Positions 6,404 through 14,462 of a DNA stretch of 21,006 bases are shown here, one piece after another. Source of the DNA: Elusimicrobiota bacterium (GTDB taxonomy: Bacteria; Elusimicrobiota; UBA8919). Numbering within the stretch: the first letter of the stretch is position 1; every line of letters starts with the position of its first letter. Position numbers and translations under genes: made by a program. The stretch lies in the NCBI GenBank assembly GCA_003452965.1, contig DMMW01000022.1, forward strand, positions 9,044 to 30,049. Direction: 5' to 3'. The notes under the pieces are model-generated. The model saw only the letters and a program-made list of their open reading frames with translations, did not search any database and was not told where the DNA came from.

Positions 6404-6826
6404 GAAAAGGTGATCAAAATAATCCTTGCCGAAACGACTGCCATTCTTTAGACGTTCATCATCAAGCACAAACCCTTTTACCATATATTCTCGTAATTTT
6501 TGGGTTGCCCATATACGAAATTGGGTGCCACGCACAGAATTTACGCGATACCCAATGGAAATTATAGCATCAAGATTATAACATTGCGTTTCATATTTTT
6601 TACCGTCTGAAGAAGTTGTCAAGTATTCCTTGACAACTGATTTTTCTTTGAGTTCGTTGGCATCAAAAATATTTTTCAAATTCAAACTTATATTCTGTTT
6701 CGTCGTATCAAACAATTCCGCCATTTGTTTTTCCGAAAGCCATACTGTTTCACTATCAAACGGCACATCAATTTTAGTTTGACCATCAGCCGACTTATAA
6801 ATAATTATGTTTTTTAACTCTTTCAT
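6365..6826 (-). pseudogene. Truncated RhuM-family gene
   Basis: From the ATG at 6824-6826 (MKELKNIII) the product shows the RhuM family start: KSADGQTKIDVPF, VWLSEKQMAELFDTTKQNIS, LDAIISIGYRVNS, RGTQFRIWATQKLREYMVKG and FGKDYFDHLFQRIR. After that the frame runs into the AlbA fragment out of frame and stops at 6365-6367. About 140 of roughly 330 family residues remain. The frame is open upstream to 6880, but those 18 residues have no family match. RhuM genes are often found inside or beside type I restriction loci, which fits the hsd operon next door. The true fusion point is near 6400, where family similarity switches from RhuM to AlbA. Confidence 0.8.
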
Positions 6827-6908
6827 AATCTTATTTTGACCTCCTTCTAAACATCTCTGTATATTGTCATTCCAAATCACCCTATTGACATCATTCTAAG
6901 GAGAATAC

Positions 6909-7062
6909 GAATAATCTCATTTTACAACATTCCCGTAAATGCTTTATTTAATATAGATTTCTTTAATTCTTCCAAATCATCAAGTTTTTTCTGATAAATT
7001 GATTCTAGTTTTTTTGTCTCTGCCGAAAGCGCATCAAGTTTTTTGACAATAGTTTTTTGTTC
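6909..7062. repeat. 154-bp direct repeat with the intact hsdS 3' end, copy 1
   Basis: Matches 10390-10543 with one difference seen (C at 6933, T at 10414). It covers the coiled-coil helix and stop of HsdS plus 13 bases beyond. Same orientation, 3481 bp apart, so recombination between copies would delete hsdR, while gene conversion could exchange recognition sequence. Confidence 0.9.
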
Positions 7063-7211
7063 GGAATATTGAGGATAAGGAATTAGGATAGAATTCAACA
7101 TTTTCTGATTTAATTTTGGCTGAGCCATTCCACTTACATATGGATCCAACTTTATTGAATTTAAATAATATTCTACAAATTTTTGACTATCTATATTTTC
7201 AAATTTTAATT
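6922..7211 (-). pseudogene. hsdS: 3' fragment of a second hsdS (different target-recognition domain)
   Basis: An open frame from just after a TAA near 7212 gives KFENIDSQKFVEYYLNSIK, VSGMAQPKLNQKMLNSI, then the conserved helix QKTIVKKLDALSAETKKL through KSILNKAFTGML. The last part is encoded by DNA matching the intact hsdS 3' end with one mismatch over 154 bp (6909-7062 versus 10390-10543). Upstream of the match the sequence differs, so the remnant comes from an HsdS with another second recognition domain. The N-terminal domain and most of the second are missing; the break coincides with the 7202-7226 repeat. Confidence 0.85.
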
Positions 7212-7226
7212 AGAACCGTCCCCATT
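7202..7226. repeat. Short dispersed repeat, copy 2 (GAACCGTCCCCAT)
   Basis: Same sequence as 6152-6175. It separates the hsdS fragment from the BRO-N remnant and lies exactly where family similarity of both fragments breaks off. Confidence 0.75.
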
Positions 7227-7496
7227 CTATTCAGACTGGATAAGACGTAAAAGGGTTTCAGGATTAGCAACATCGGTAAGATACTTCTTTCCGTCAGACG
7301 CTTCCATTTTCAGTTGGTTACATTTTGTAACCACCTCACTACCTTCACTTTTCAAGCGGTTTTTTAACACTTTCCAATAGTTTCTTGCCAACTGAAAATT
7401 TTTTTGCTAAATTAAAGCACCAATAATGTCAACCACAGAGAAATACCATGTTTCTTTTTCTTCATCGTAAATTCTGCGGATTTTAAAATCTTCTCC
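7227..7496 (-). pseudogene. BRO-N / prophage antirepressor remnant
   Basis: Minus-strand frame ending at TAG (7227-7229) reads GEDFKIRRIYDEEKETWYF, SVVDIIGALI, in-frame TAG (7407-7409), QKNFQLARNYWKVLKNRLK, TKCNQLKMEASDGKKYLTD, VANPETLLRLIQSE. This is the N-terminal BRO/antirepressor domain typical of phage-derived regulators. It is broken by the internal stop, lacks its normal first codons, and is cut at the C-terminus by the repeat at 7202-7226. Upstream, a different frame (about 7480-7550) could encode a short Lys-rich piece I cannot identify, suggesting another deletion junction near 7497. Confidence 0.75.
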
Positions 7497-7552
7497 CAAT
7501 CATTTTTGATTTTCTTTTCAAGTTTCTTGTCAGGAATAAAACTATTATATTT

Positions 7553-7576
7553 AATTTTAATAGAACCGTCCCCATT
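7553..7576. repeat. Short dispersed repeat, copy 3 (GAACCGTCCCCAT)
   Basis: Copy one base shorter than those at 6152 and 7202, placed 31 bases beyond the hsdR stop. It marks the border between the intact restriction operon and the remnants. Confidence 0.7.
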
Positions 7577-7607
7577 TATATTTTGTTATTACAAGTACCC
7601 CAATTTT

Positions 7608-9923
7608 CTAACGATGAAGTGTATATAAATTCTTTTGAAAATCTAAAAAAGTCGAACGAATTCTGTCAACATCTCCGAGTATTTCTTCAGCATCTGCAAT
7701 AGTGTGATATTTTAAATTAAGCAATTTAGATAATTTTTCATCGTCAAGTTCTTCAAATCCATTTTCAATATATTTACCAAGCACAAATTCTATAAACTCT
7801 CTTTGTTTTTCATCCAATTTACTAAAAATGTCAAATCTTGACTCATTAACACGTTCTTTTCTTGTGATGGGTTTAATTGAAAAAGAAATATATGCTAAAA
7901 CATCAAATAAATCACTTTTTTCTGCATCTACTAATTTTTGTAATGTATCAAGTTTTTCCTTGTCATACCCTATATCTGCAATCTTTTTTAAAAATATTTT
8001 TCTTGTTCTTGGGTCGGACCATATTTTTCGCAATTCATCTTCGCTTTTAAAGAATTCAGGTAACACACCAAACATATTCTTTAGAAATTCTTCAGCTGAA
8101 ATCGGCTTACCAGATGCACTATAAAACATGGTAGAAATCAAATATTGAATTTCTCGTTCTTTACCATCTCGCAGTTTTATTTTTAAAACTTGTTTTGGTT
8201 CAAATTCAATAGGTGGTGGCGGATCTTGTATAATAATATCTTTTAATTTTATTGGAATTTTAGGTTCTTTAAATCTTTTATTTGTATCGTCAACAGGTTC
8301 TCCATCCCATTCTTTATCCGAGAAATGTTTATACGCATCAACAAAATCATAAATAGTAAAATATTCTTTCCCATCAAAAAGTCTTGTTCCTCGCCCAATA
8401 ATCTGTTTAAACTCAATCATGCTGTTTATTGGACGCATAAAAACTATATTTCTAATATTTCTCGCATCCACACCGGTAGATAATTTCTGGGAAGTTGTCA
8501 AAATGGTTGGTATAGTTTTTTCATTATCCTGAAAATCCCGCAAAAATTGGTCACCGCGAGCACCCTCATCCGCCGTTACACGCACACAATAATTCGGATC
8601 TGAACTTTCTTTATACTGGTTAATCAAATCTCTTACAGCAAGTGCATGGTCTTGAGTGGCACAAAAAACTATCGTCTTTTCCTTTTGATTAATCTCATCA
8701 AGAACAATCTGCACGCGTTTTCTTTCTCTTTCCTTAATTTTAATAATCTTATTAAAATCCGGCTCAATATAAATTTTCCCTTCTTCAACTTCACCTTCAA
8801 CTACTTGATCTTCGGAAGTATAGATATATTCATCAAGAGTAGTCTGAATTTTTCTTATCTTATATGGTGTCAAGAAACCGTCGTTAATACCTTCTTTAAG
8901 TGAATAAATATAAACAGGATTGCCGAAATATTTGTAAGTATTAACATTATCCTTCCTTTTTGGTGTAGCAGTTAAACCAAGATGAACTGCTGGTGAAAAA
9001 TATTCCAAAATATCACGCCAGTTTGACTCATCGTTAGCACCGCCACGATGACACTCATCTATAATAACAAAATCAAAAAAATCTTTAGGATAATCGCCAT
9101 AATATGGAGTATTATTCGGTCCACTCATAAAAGTTTGGAAAATAGTAAAAAAAATACTTCCATTTGTCGGTACATTTCCTTTTTTTCTTATATCTAACGG
9201 GCTAATGCGTATCAACGCATCTTCGGGAAATGGTGAGAATGTATTAAATGCCTGGCCAGCTAAAATATTCCTATCAGCTAAAAACAAAATTCTTGGTCTG
9301 CGTCCACTGTCACGTTGTAAGTTCCATCGTGAATGATAAAGCTTCCAAACAATCTGAAATGCAATTAATGTTTTTCCTGTACCAGTCGCAAGTGTAAGCA
9401 AAATCCGCTGTTTTTTTTCGGCAATAGCATCCATTGCATTATTTACTGCAATTTCCTGATAATATCTTGCTATTTTAGTGCCGTTTACGTTCTCAAATGG
9501 AATCTTTGAAAACTTTTCTTTCCATTCATTTTGATTCGAATAAATCTTATTCCAAAGTTCATCCGGTGAAGGAAATTTTTCAATATCCTTTTCTTTCCCC
9601 GACTTCATTGAAATTTCGTAAATATCCTTACCGTTAGTAGCATAAGCATATTCAACCTGTAATTTTTTAGCATATGCTTTTGCTTGCGTTACACCTTCCG
9701 TCACTTGCATACTTTCCTGCTTAGCTTCAATAACCGCAAGTTTACGATTTTTATAAACCAAAACATAATCGGCGACATCCCGTTTCCCACGCTCACCACC
9801 GACCAAAATTCTTCCATCGGTAATAGGATGCTCTCGAAGAATCTTAGACCCGTCTACTTCTCCCCAACCGCTATCTTTTAATTTTGGGTCAATATATTCC
9901 GCTCTCGTTTCTGATTCGTTCAT
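7608..9923 (-). CDS. hsdR: Type I restriction enzyme, R subunit (EcoEI-type)
   Basis: The 771-residue motor and nuclease subunit cleaves unmodified DNA in complex with HsdM and HsdS. The N-terminal nuclease region has DYVLVYKNRKLAVIEAKQE (D and ExK). Helicase motifs follow: LATGTGKTL near residue 181, IIDECHRGG near 290, HLGLTATPKRKD, and MIEFKQIIGRGTRL (motif VI). A C-terminal EcoEI-type domain completes it. Length fits the family and no frame break is seen. The ATG at 9921-9923 overlaps the stop of the preceding AlbA-type gene (ATGA overlap), which argues for coupled translation. An A8 run (9412-9419 on the plus strand, coding EKKQR) could be slippage-prone but nothing shows it switches. 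Confidence 0.96.
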   Translation of the reverse strand: MNESETRAEYIDPKLKDSGWGEVDGSKILREHPITDGRILVGGERGKRDVADYVLVYKNRKLAVIEAKQESMQVTEGVTQAKAYAKKLQVEYAYATNGKDIYEISMKSGKEKDIEKFPSPDELWNKIYSNQNEWKEKFSKIPFENVNGTKIARYYQEIAVNNAMDAIAEKKQRILLTLATGTGKTLIAFQIVWKLYHSRWNLQRDSGRRPRILFLADRNILAGQAFNTFSPFPEDALIRISPLDIRKKGNVPTNGSIFFTIFQTFMSGPNNTPYYGDYPKDFFDFVIIDECHRGGANDESNWRDILEYFSPAVHLGLTATPKRKDNVNTYKYFGNPVYIYSLKEGINDGFLTPYKIRKIQTTLDEYIYTSEDQVVEGEVEEGKIYIEPDFNKIIKIKERERKRVQIVLDEINQKEKTIVFCATQDHALAVRDLINQYKESSDPNYCVRVTADEGARGDQFLRDFQDNEKTIPTILTTSQKLSTGVDARNIRNIVFMRPINSMIEFKQIIGRGTRLFDGKEYFTIYDFVDAYKHFSDKEWDGEPVDDTNKRFKEPKIPIKLKDIIIQDPPPPIEFEPKQVLKIKLRDGKEREIQYLISTMFYSASGKPISAEEFLKNMFGVLPEFFKSEDELRKIWSDPRTRKIFLKKIADIGYDKEKLDTLQKLVDAEKSDLFDVLAYISFSIKPITRKERVNESRFDIFSKLDEKQREFIEFVLGKYIENGFEELDDEKLSKLLNLKYHTIADAEEILGDVDRIRSTFLDFQKNLYTLHR

Positions 9924-10300
9924 TTCTTATCCTTTTGTTTTCCAGAGTAATATTTTTGTTTTGGACTTGTAAGTTTTTCCGGCATTGTCGGATGAAGCAA
10001 ACCCTGTTCTAATAAAGGTTTTAGTATCTCCAAACGAACATATTCACGGTCCTTTAATCCCAAATATTCCTGTATTTCATCTCTGGTTTTTGGTTCAATA
10101 CAAAATTCTAATAATTTTTTTATTCTATCTTGAACTTGCGGGGTAGCTTGCGGGGTAGCTTGCGGGGTAGCTTGCATAGCTAAAGGAATAATCATCTTAA
10201 AAATATCTTTACTCAAATTGGTTTTACATTCCTTAAACTCAACCCGAATATTCTCGCCATGTTTAATAATTTCTTTAATTTTTGATATCTGCATATTCAT
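9920..10300 (-). pseudogene. AlbA/Schlafen-type gene with large in-frame internal deletion
   Basis: The 126-residue product joins the first ~30 residues of an AlbA_2 ATP-binding protein (KEIIKHGENIRVEFKECKTN) directly to the C-terminal DIFKMIIPLAMQ stretch, three ATPQ repeats and a winged-helix tail (EIQEYLGLKDREYVRLEIL). Family members are about 400-500 residues, so some 300 or more core residues are missing; the join is near LSKD/IFKM. Reading frame is preserved and the gene overlaps hsdR by ATGA, so it may persist as a translational link even if inactive. AGGGG precedes Met3 (ATG at 10292-10294) at a better spacing than Met1. It could be a functional small protein, but shared sequence with 6190-6275 supports decay of a duplicated gene. 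Confidence 0.7.
10136..10175. repeat. 12-bp tandem microsatellite coding ATPQ
   Basis: GCGGGGTAGCTT occurs in three tandem units here (ATPQ x3 on the minus strand) against two, one of them altered, at 6219-6244. Copy number has therefore changed since the two gene copies diverged. It preserves frame. Confidence 0.8.
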
Positions 10301-10389
10301 AGCCCCTATTTAGTTACACTAACATCTGCTATCAGTCATTACAAATCTCGTTGTTAATGTCATCTTAAGACAATCCGTCAGTCGGTGGA

Positions 10390-10543
10390 GAATAATCTCA
10401 TTTTACAACATTCCTGTAAATGCTTTATTTAATATAGATTTCTTTAATTCTTCCAAATCATCAAGTTTTTTCTGATAAATTGATTCTAGTTTTTTTGTCT
10501 CTGCCGAAAGCGCATCAAGTTTTTTGACAATAGTTTTTTGTTC
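10390..10543. repeat. 154-bp direct repeat at the hsdS 3' end, copy 2
   Basis: Partner of 6909-7062, in the same orientation, with one mismatch seen. It covers the last ~47 codons of the intact hsdS and 13 bases downstream. Confidence 0.9.
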
Positions 10544-11491
10544 TTTTAAACTTGGAGTAAATATGTTTATTGAATAAACATCGTTTCTATTAATTCCGGG
10601 CTTTACTCCTTTTGCTAACTTGGTTAATTTCAAAGTCGAAAGCAAAAAATAAATAAATTTCAAATTATATTTTTTTCTATCAAATACAACAAAATAAGTT
10701 ACATCGAGAGGCCAGAATTTATTTTCAGTCAAGTTCAACTCACCAGCTGAACCTTTTCTACCAACAATAATAGTCTGTTTGTCGTAATAGAACCTATTTG
10801 TTCTATCTTTTTCACCATTAGCACCGTAAACTGGAAATTTACCATTTTCATTTCTATCTATTTTATTCAATGGTTTGCCATATTCTAATTTTATAATTTC
10901 TACAAGTTTCTTCTCTTCCCATCCTTTGCCCGGATTGGAAAAAATACTCTGCAAATATGATTCAAAAAGCTCGCGGGAATTTTCCAAATTTTTTTCGGTG
11001 TTCTTTTTAGATTTGTCAATCCCTTCAAAAATCTTATCCAAAACCTTCACAATCCGCTTTTGTGCGGAGAGTGATTCGGGATATGAAATTTCTACTTCTT
11101 CAAGTAATCGATAATGTCTAGCATAACCCAATCTTTTCAAATTAATGCTTTGCAAAAAATAATAAAAATACTTCGTATTTAAATTTTTTTTAGGTTGTAA
11201 TATCTTAACTCCATCTGCACCTAAAACAAAATTAAAATCAATATATTTTAAAACTTGCGTATGATCTCCGAAAATAATAACAGGAGTTTTTATCTGAAAT
11301 AAATCTTTCTTATTATTCCAATATCCATTTATAAAATCTGATTCTTGTGAAACTATTGGAAAATTACCAAATTCTAAGAATTCTTTTCTTTGTATTTTCT
11401 CTGTATATTTTACTTTTTCTATACAATCTTTAAGTTTTTTAGTTTGCCAAGTTGTATTTATTTTATTAATTAGAAGTCGTTTTGATAACAT
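10403..11491 (-). CDS. hsdS: Type I restriction-modification specificity subunit
   Basis: The 362-residue DNA-recognition subunit has two target-recognition domains, each followed by a conserved helix. TRD1 spans roughly 10-130 (WQTKKLKDCIEKV ... YFYYFLQS), then SAQKRIVKVLDKIFEGIDKSK. TRD2 spans about 190-310 (GWEEKKLVEIIKLEYGKP ... FIYFLLSTLKL), then KEQKTIVKKLDALSAETKKL. Both halves are complete. No good ribosome site is seen before the ATG at 11489-11491, which lies 27 bases after the herA stop, so translation may depend on coupling. The 3' end is duplicated in a broken copy near 7.0 kb. The recognised sequence cannot be read from the protein. Confidence 0.95.
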   Translation of the reverse strand: MLSKRLLINKINTTWQTKKLKDCIEKVKYTEKIQRKEFLEFGNFPIVSQESDFINGYWNNKKDLFQIKTPVIIFGDHTQVLKYIDFNFVLGADGVKILQPKKNLNTKYFYYFLQSINLKRLGYARHYRLLEEVEISYPESLSAQKRIVKVLDKIFEGIDKSKKNTEKNLENSRELFESYLQSIFSNPGKGWEEKKLVEIIKLEYGKPLNKIDRNENGKFPVYGANGEKDRTNRFYYDKQTIIVGRKGSAGELNLTENKFWPLDVTYFVVFDRKKYNLKFIYFLLSTLKLTKLAKGVKPGINRNDVYSINIFTPSLKEQKTIVKKLDALSAETKKLESIYQKKLDDLEELKKSILNKAFTGML

Positions 11492-11518
11492 AAATTATAG
11501 TTTTTATTTATTAAGCAT

Positions 11519-13378
11519 TTAAATATTATTTAAAATATTCTTAAATTCTAGAGTGAGACTATCTGGTTTTTTATTAATAGGTAATTCTGTAATTTTAAGT
11601 TTTAAAGGCATAGAAGTAGCAGTACCACTAAAAATGCATGTTCCAACAGGTAGTGTAGGGATGGATTCTTCAGTTATTTTATCTATATAAGAAACTGCAT
11701 TTCCAATTGCTAAAAGGTCTCGTTGGTTAATTAGTTGATGAACAAAATAATTATGTGCTTGAGAAATGATTGTCTCAGAAATATCATTGGGTCTTTGGCT
11801 TGCAATTGTAATAAAAACACCAAATTTTCTACCTTCCTTAATGATCTCTTCGAAGGTTTCGAGTCGATAATCTTTCCAGTCATCAGTTTCTCTAAAAGAT
11901 GTCTTAGATAAAATATTATGGGCTTCATCAATAATAATATTTAGCGATTTCTTGTTATTTTTCTTCTTATGAGCATTATATATATTTTTTGCAAGTAGTA
12001 ATGGGATAGTTTTTTTCATATCCAAATTAACATCATCAAGGTTTACCACAACACAGTTATAATTGCCCCAAAAAACGTGGTTTTCATGAGACTCGAAAGT
12101 ACGGTCAATACTCTCTTGTTTTGCCTTAAACCGGTTTATAACCGGATAGATGTGTTCGTTTTGTACTTTATATCTGAATAAATCCTCAATAAGTTGTAGA
12201 TGGAGAAAAATATAGAATTGCGATAAGTCAGTCATTTTATTAATTGTAGCATCGTCAATAGAAGATGCTGCTTTATAAAGACTTGTATTCTCTATTTCTA
12301 CCGGGCTTTTATTAAAGTAGATTTCTTGATTTAGTATTTTAAAAGTTTCACATTTACTGTGAAACTCAATATCACTTGTCAAATTTTTAATTATTGCATC
12401 TTCATAAATAAATTTTTCCAATATTTCCTCTAAATAGTCCAAAAGTTTATATGCTATATCTTTATTTGCCATTTTCAGAATAGTTTTAATTTTATTTTGA
12501 ATAATAGTTCTCAGATAGGAAGGAAAATTCTCTTTTTTCTTTGAAGTTTTATAAAAACGTAACGCACGTTTTAAAAAAGGTTTTTGTGTTTTATCTGTTG
12601 CCTCTACTAAAATTGATAATGTTTCACTATCAAATAGTTCATCCGTATGCAACGGAATTTTATCTCCGCTGTCGACTTGGGTTTTAAGATTATAGATTTT
12701 TTTATTTTTTGTTATACACTCTTCTTTGGTGTATTCACCATTGAAATCAAAAATTAAAAATTGACTATTTTCTAAAAATCCTTTATTATTACCATAAATA
12801 TCAAATAATCCTTGAAACAAAGCAGCAAGAGTATTTGATTTTCCACTCCCAGTGTTTCCGACAATCGCAATATGACTATTAAAAAGCCCATCAATGGGTA
12901 AATCAATTGGAATTTCTTCAGTATCTGTTTTTGCCACGTTGATAGATAGAGAAGAATTATCCTTCCTAAGGTTATGAATACAGTGTATTTTTTGCTCGGA
13001 GAGAATAAATGCTTCATTACCTATTAATGGTAGCTCTTTAATTCCACCAATAAATTTTCCATTGATTCCAATATATCCAACAAGACCAAGAGTTAAAATT
13101 CTATTATTTTTATTAATATTAGTATAATCATTTTCTTTATTTTTGTTAAAAACAACTTCTTCCGTAAGTTTCTCACTATCAACTTTTCCTATTATACTGA
13201 GAAATCCTTTCTTAATTTCCACATAACTTCCTACTGCAATATTTTTTATAACATTTCCATCAAAAAGAATATCTGACGAATTTTTATTTTTATCAACTTT
13301 TATAAAAACCTTTCTTCCTTCAATTCCTGATACTTCACCAATACGTAGAATTGCATTTTTTAAAAGTTTATTATTCAT
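11519..13378 (-). CDS. herA: HerA-like (FtsK/HerA) ATPase of the SIR2-HerA module
   Basis: The 619-residue hexameric DNA-translocase-type ATPase has an N-terminal HAS-barrel-like region, Walker A in IAIVGNTGSGKSNTLAALF near residue 175, Walker B in LNIIIDEAHNIL near 482, and the HerA sensor/arginine region GRKFGVFITIASQRPNDISE. A C-terminal segment (GTCIFSGTATSMPLKLKITE) closes the fold as in bacterial HerA. I chose ATG 13376-13378, which overlaps the sir2 stop by 8 bp; a GTG at 13385-13387 would add three residues. No independent ribosome site is clear, so coupling to sir2 is likely. In known two-gene SIR2-HerA anti-phage systems this ATPase assembles with the SIR2 protein. Its position between hsdM and hsdS is unusual. 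Confidence 0.92.
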   Translation of the reverse strand: MNNKLLKNAILRIGEVSGIEGRKVFIKVDKNKNSSDILFDGNVIKNIAVGSYVEIKKGFLSIIGKVDSEKLTEEVVFNKNKENDYTNINKNNRILTLGLVGYIGINGKFIGGIKELPLIGNEAFILSEQKIHCIHNLRKDNSSLSINVAKTDTEEIPIDLPIDGLFNSHIAIVGNTGSGKSNTLAALFQGLFDIYGNNKGFLENSQFLIFDFNGEYTKEECITKNKKIYNLKTQVDSGDKIPLHTDELFDSETLSILVEATDKTQKPFLKRALRFYKTSKKKENFPSYLRTIIQNKIKTILKMANKDIAYKLLDYLEEILEKFIYEDAIIKNLTSDIEFHSKCETFKILNQEIYFNKSPVEIENTSLYKAASSIDDATINKMTDLSQFYIFLHLQLIEDLFRYKVQNEHIYPVINRFKAKQESIDRTFESHENHVFWGNYNCVVVNLDDVNLDMKKTIPLLLAKNIYNAHKKKNNKKSLNIIIDEAHNILSKTSFRETDDWKDYRLETFEEIIKEGRKFGVFITIASQRPNDISETIISQAHNYFVHQLINQRDLLAIGNAVSYIDKITEESIPTLPVGTCIFSGTATSMPLKLKITELPINKKPDSLTLEFKNILNNI

Positions 13379-14453
13379 GATTATCACTTTTAATAACGTT
13401 ATCCTTTAAAGATAATACTTCGCCCATAATTAAATTAAATTTAGCAAAATCAATAATTTCGGATTCGGAATAAACGATTTCTACATTACTAAAAAGCGTA
13501 AATTTTTGTTCATAATCCTTAAGCCTCTTCTTTTCGTAACAAAAAATAATGATTTTTAGTGTTGGATTTCTCAAAGCACGTCTGGTAATATTCAAAATAT
13601 GCTGATCTTCAAAAGAAAAACCTGTTGAAATTAAAATTGTATTTTCTTTATCAAGTTCATTAGCATAAATTCTGAATAGATCATAATGAGTTTGTTTTAA
13701 AAGAGTATCTTTAAACTTATCATTTTCTGGCAAAATTATAGAGAATTTCTGATTGAATTTCTTGATATCAGCAATATTTTTATCTTCATTAATCTTTTCC
13801 CACTCTATAAGCAAATTTTTAAAGTTACTAACACAGAATGTGATTTCATCATCTTTAATTTGCCAACTCAAAGATCCATGAAGCTTTATAAGATTAATTG
13901 ATGGAATTTGTACCCGATAATTATATATATTTCCATTGTTAAAAGTTGAATTAAAAAATTCAGTTGTTGAAAAACGGAAACAACCCGATAATAAAGAGCT
14001 TCTACTAAATCCATCATTGAGCTTAACATTTGCTTTTATATCTTCAAATGCTTTCTTAATAAATAAATCGTAATTTGTCGAAAAAATAGTTGCCTGTTTG
14101 GGTAAAATATTAACTTCTCTCTCAAAAAGCACTTGAGATAGATTCAAAAGGAATACTTTATAGTTTTCTAAGGTAATATTGAATTCAGTATATGTAGGTT
14201 TATCATTTATTATAGCCGATACTTCTATGAAGGATTTTAAAAATTCGAAAATCTGTTTTTGTGCTTCTTCGTCTTTACCATTATTTATTTTTTCTTGAAT
14301 TTCATTTTCAATATTACATAAAGGTGCTAATGCTGGGTCTGAGCAACCAGAACCAATGAAGAAGTTTAAATTCACAGATTGAATTGCCTTACAAAAGGTT
14401 TCTTTAAATTCCCCTTTCTTTGTAGTATCATCAATATTGTATAATTTTGCCAT
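13371..14453 (-). CDS. SIR2-like NADase of the SIR2-HerA defence module
   Basis: The 360-residue cytosolic product shows SIR2-like Rossmann marks in order: NFFIGSGCSDP (33-40, the NAD-binding glycine loop), IFSTNYD (Asn127), NLIKLHGS (His192) and LISTGFSFEDQHI (near 280). The Asn and His correspond to residues needed for NAD cleavage in defence SIR2 proteins. It lacks the zinc cysteines of deacetylase sirtuins, which fits an NADase role. The ATG at 14451-14453 has a GGAGG at 14473-14477 inside the last codons of hsdM, nine bases after whose stop it begins. The herA gene overlaps its 3' end. By analogy with SIR2-HerA systems it would deplete NAD on phage sensing; activation here is inference. 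Confidence 0.9.
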   Translation of the reverse strand: MAKLYNIDDTTKKGEFKETFCKAIQSVNLNFFIGSGCSDPALAPLCNIENEIQEKINNGKDEEAQKQIFEFLKSFIEVSAIINDKPTYTEFNITLENYKVFLLNLSQVLFEREVNILPKQATIFSTNYDLFIKKAFEDIKANVKLNDGFSRSSLLSGCFRFSTTEFFNSTFNNGNIYNYRVQIPSINLIKLHGSLSWQIKDDEITFCVSNFKNLLIEWEKINEDKNIADIKKFNQKFSIILPENDKFKDTLLKQTHYDLFRIYANELDKENTILISTGFSFEDQHILNITRRALRNPTLKIIIFCYEKKRLKDYEQKFTLFSNVEIVYSESEIIDFAKFNLIMGEVLSLKDNVIKSDNHE

Positions 14454-14462
14454 ACAATTTCT

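Noticed and set aside
9412..9419. Eight-base homopolymer in hsdR as a phase-variation switch
   Set aside because: The frame is intact and an A8 run is not unusual in DNA this AT-rich.
11731..11931. Alternative-frame ORF inside herA
   Set aside because: Shadow of the HerA coding sequence; no motif or ribosome site.
13376..13387. GTG start three codons upstream for herA
   Set aside because: The ATG overlapping the sir2 stop is the more usual coupled start; the difference is only three residues.
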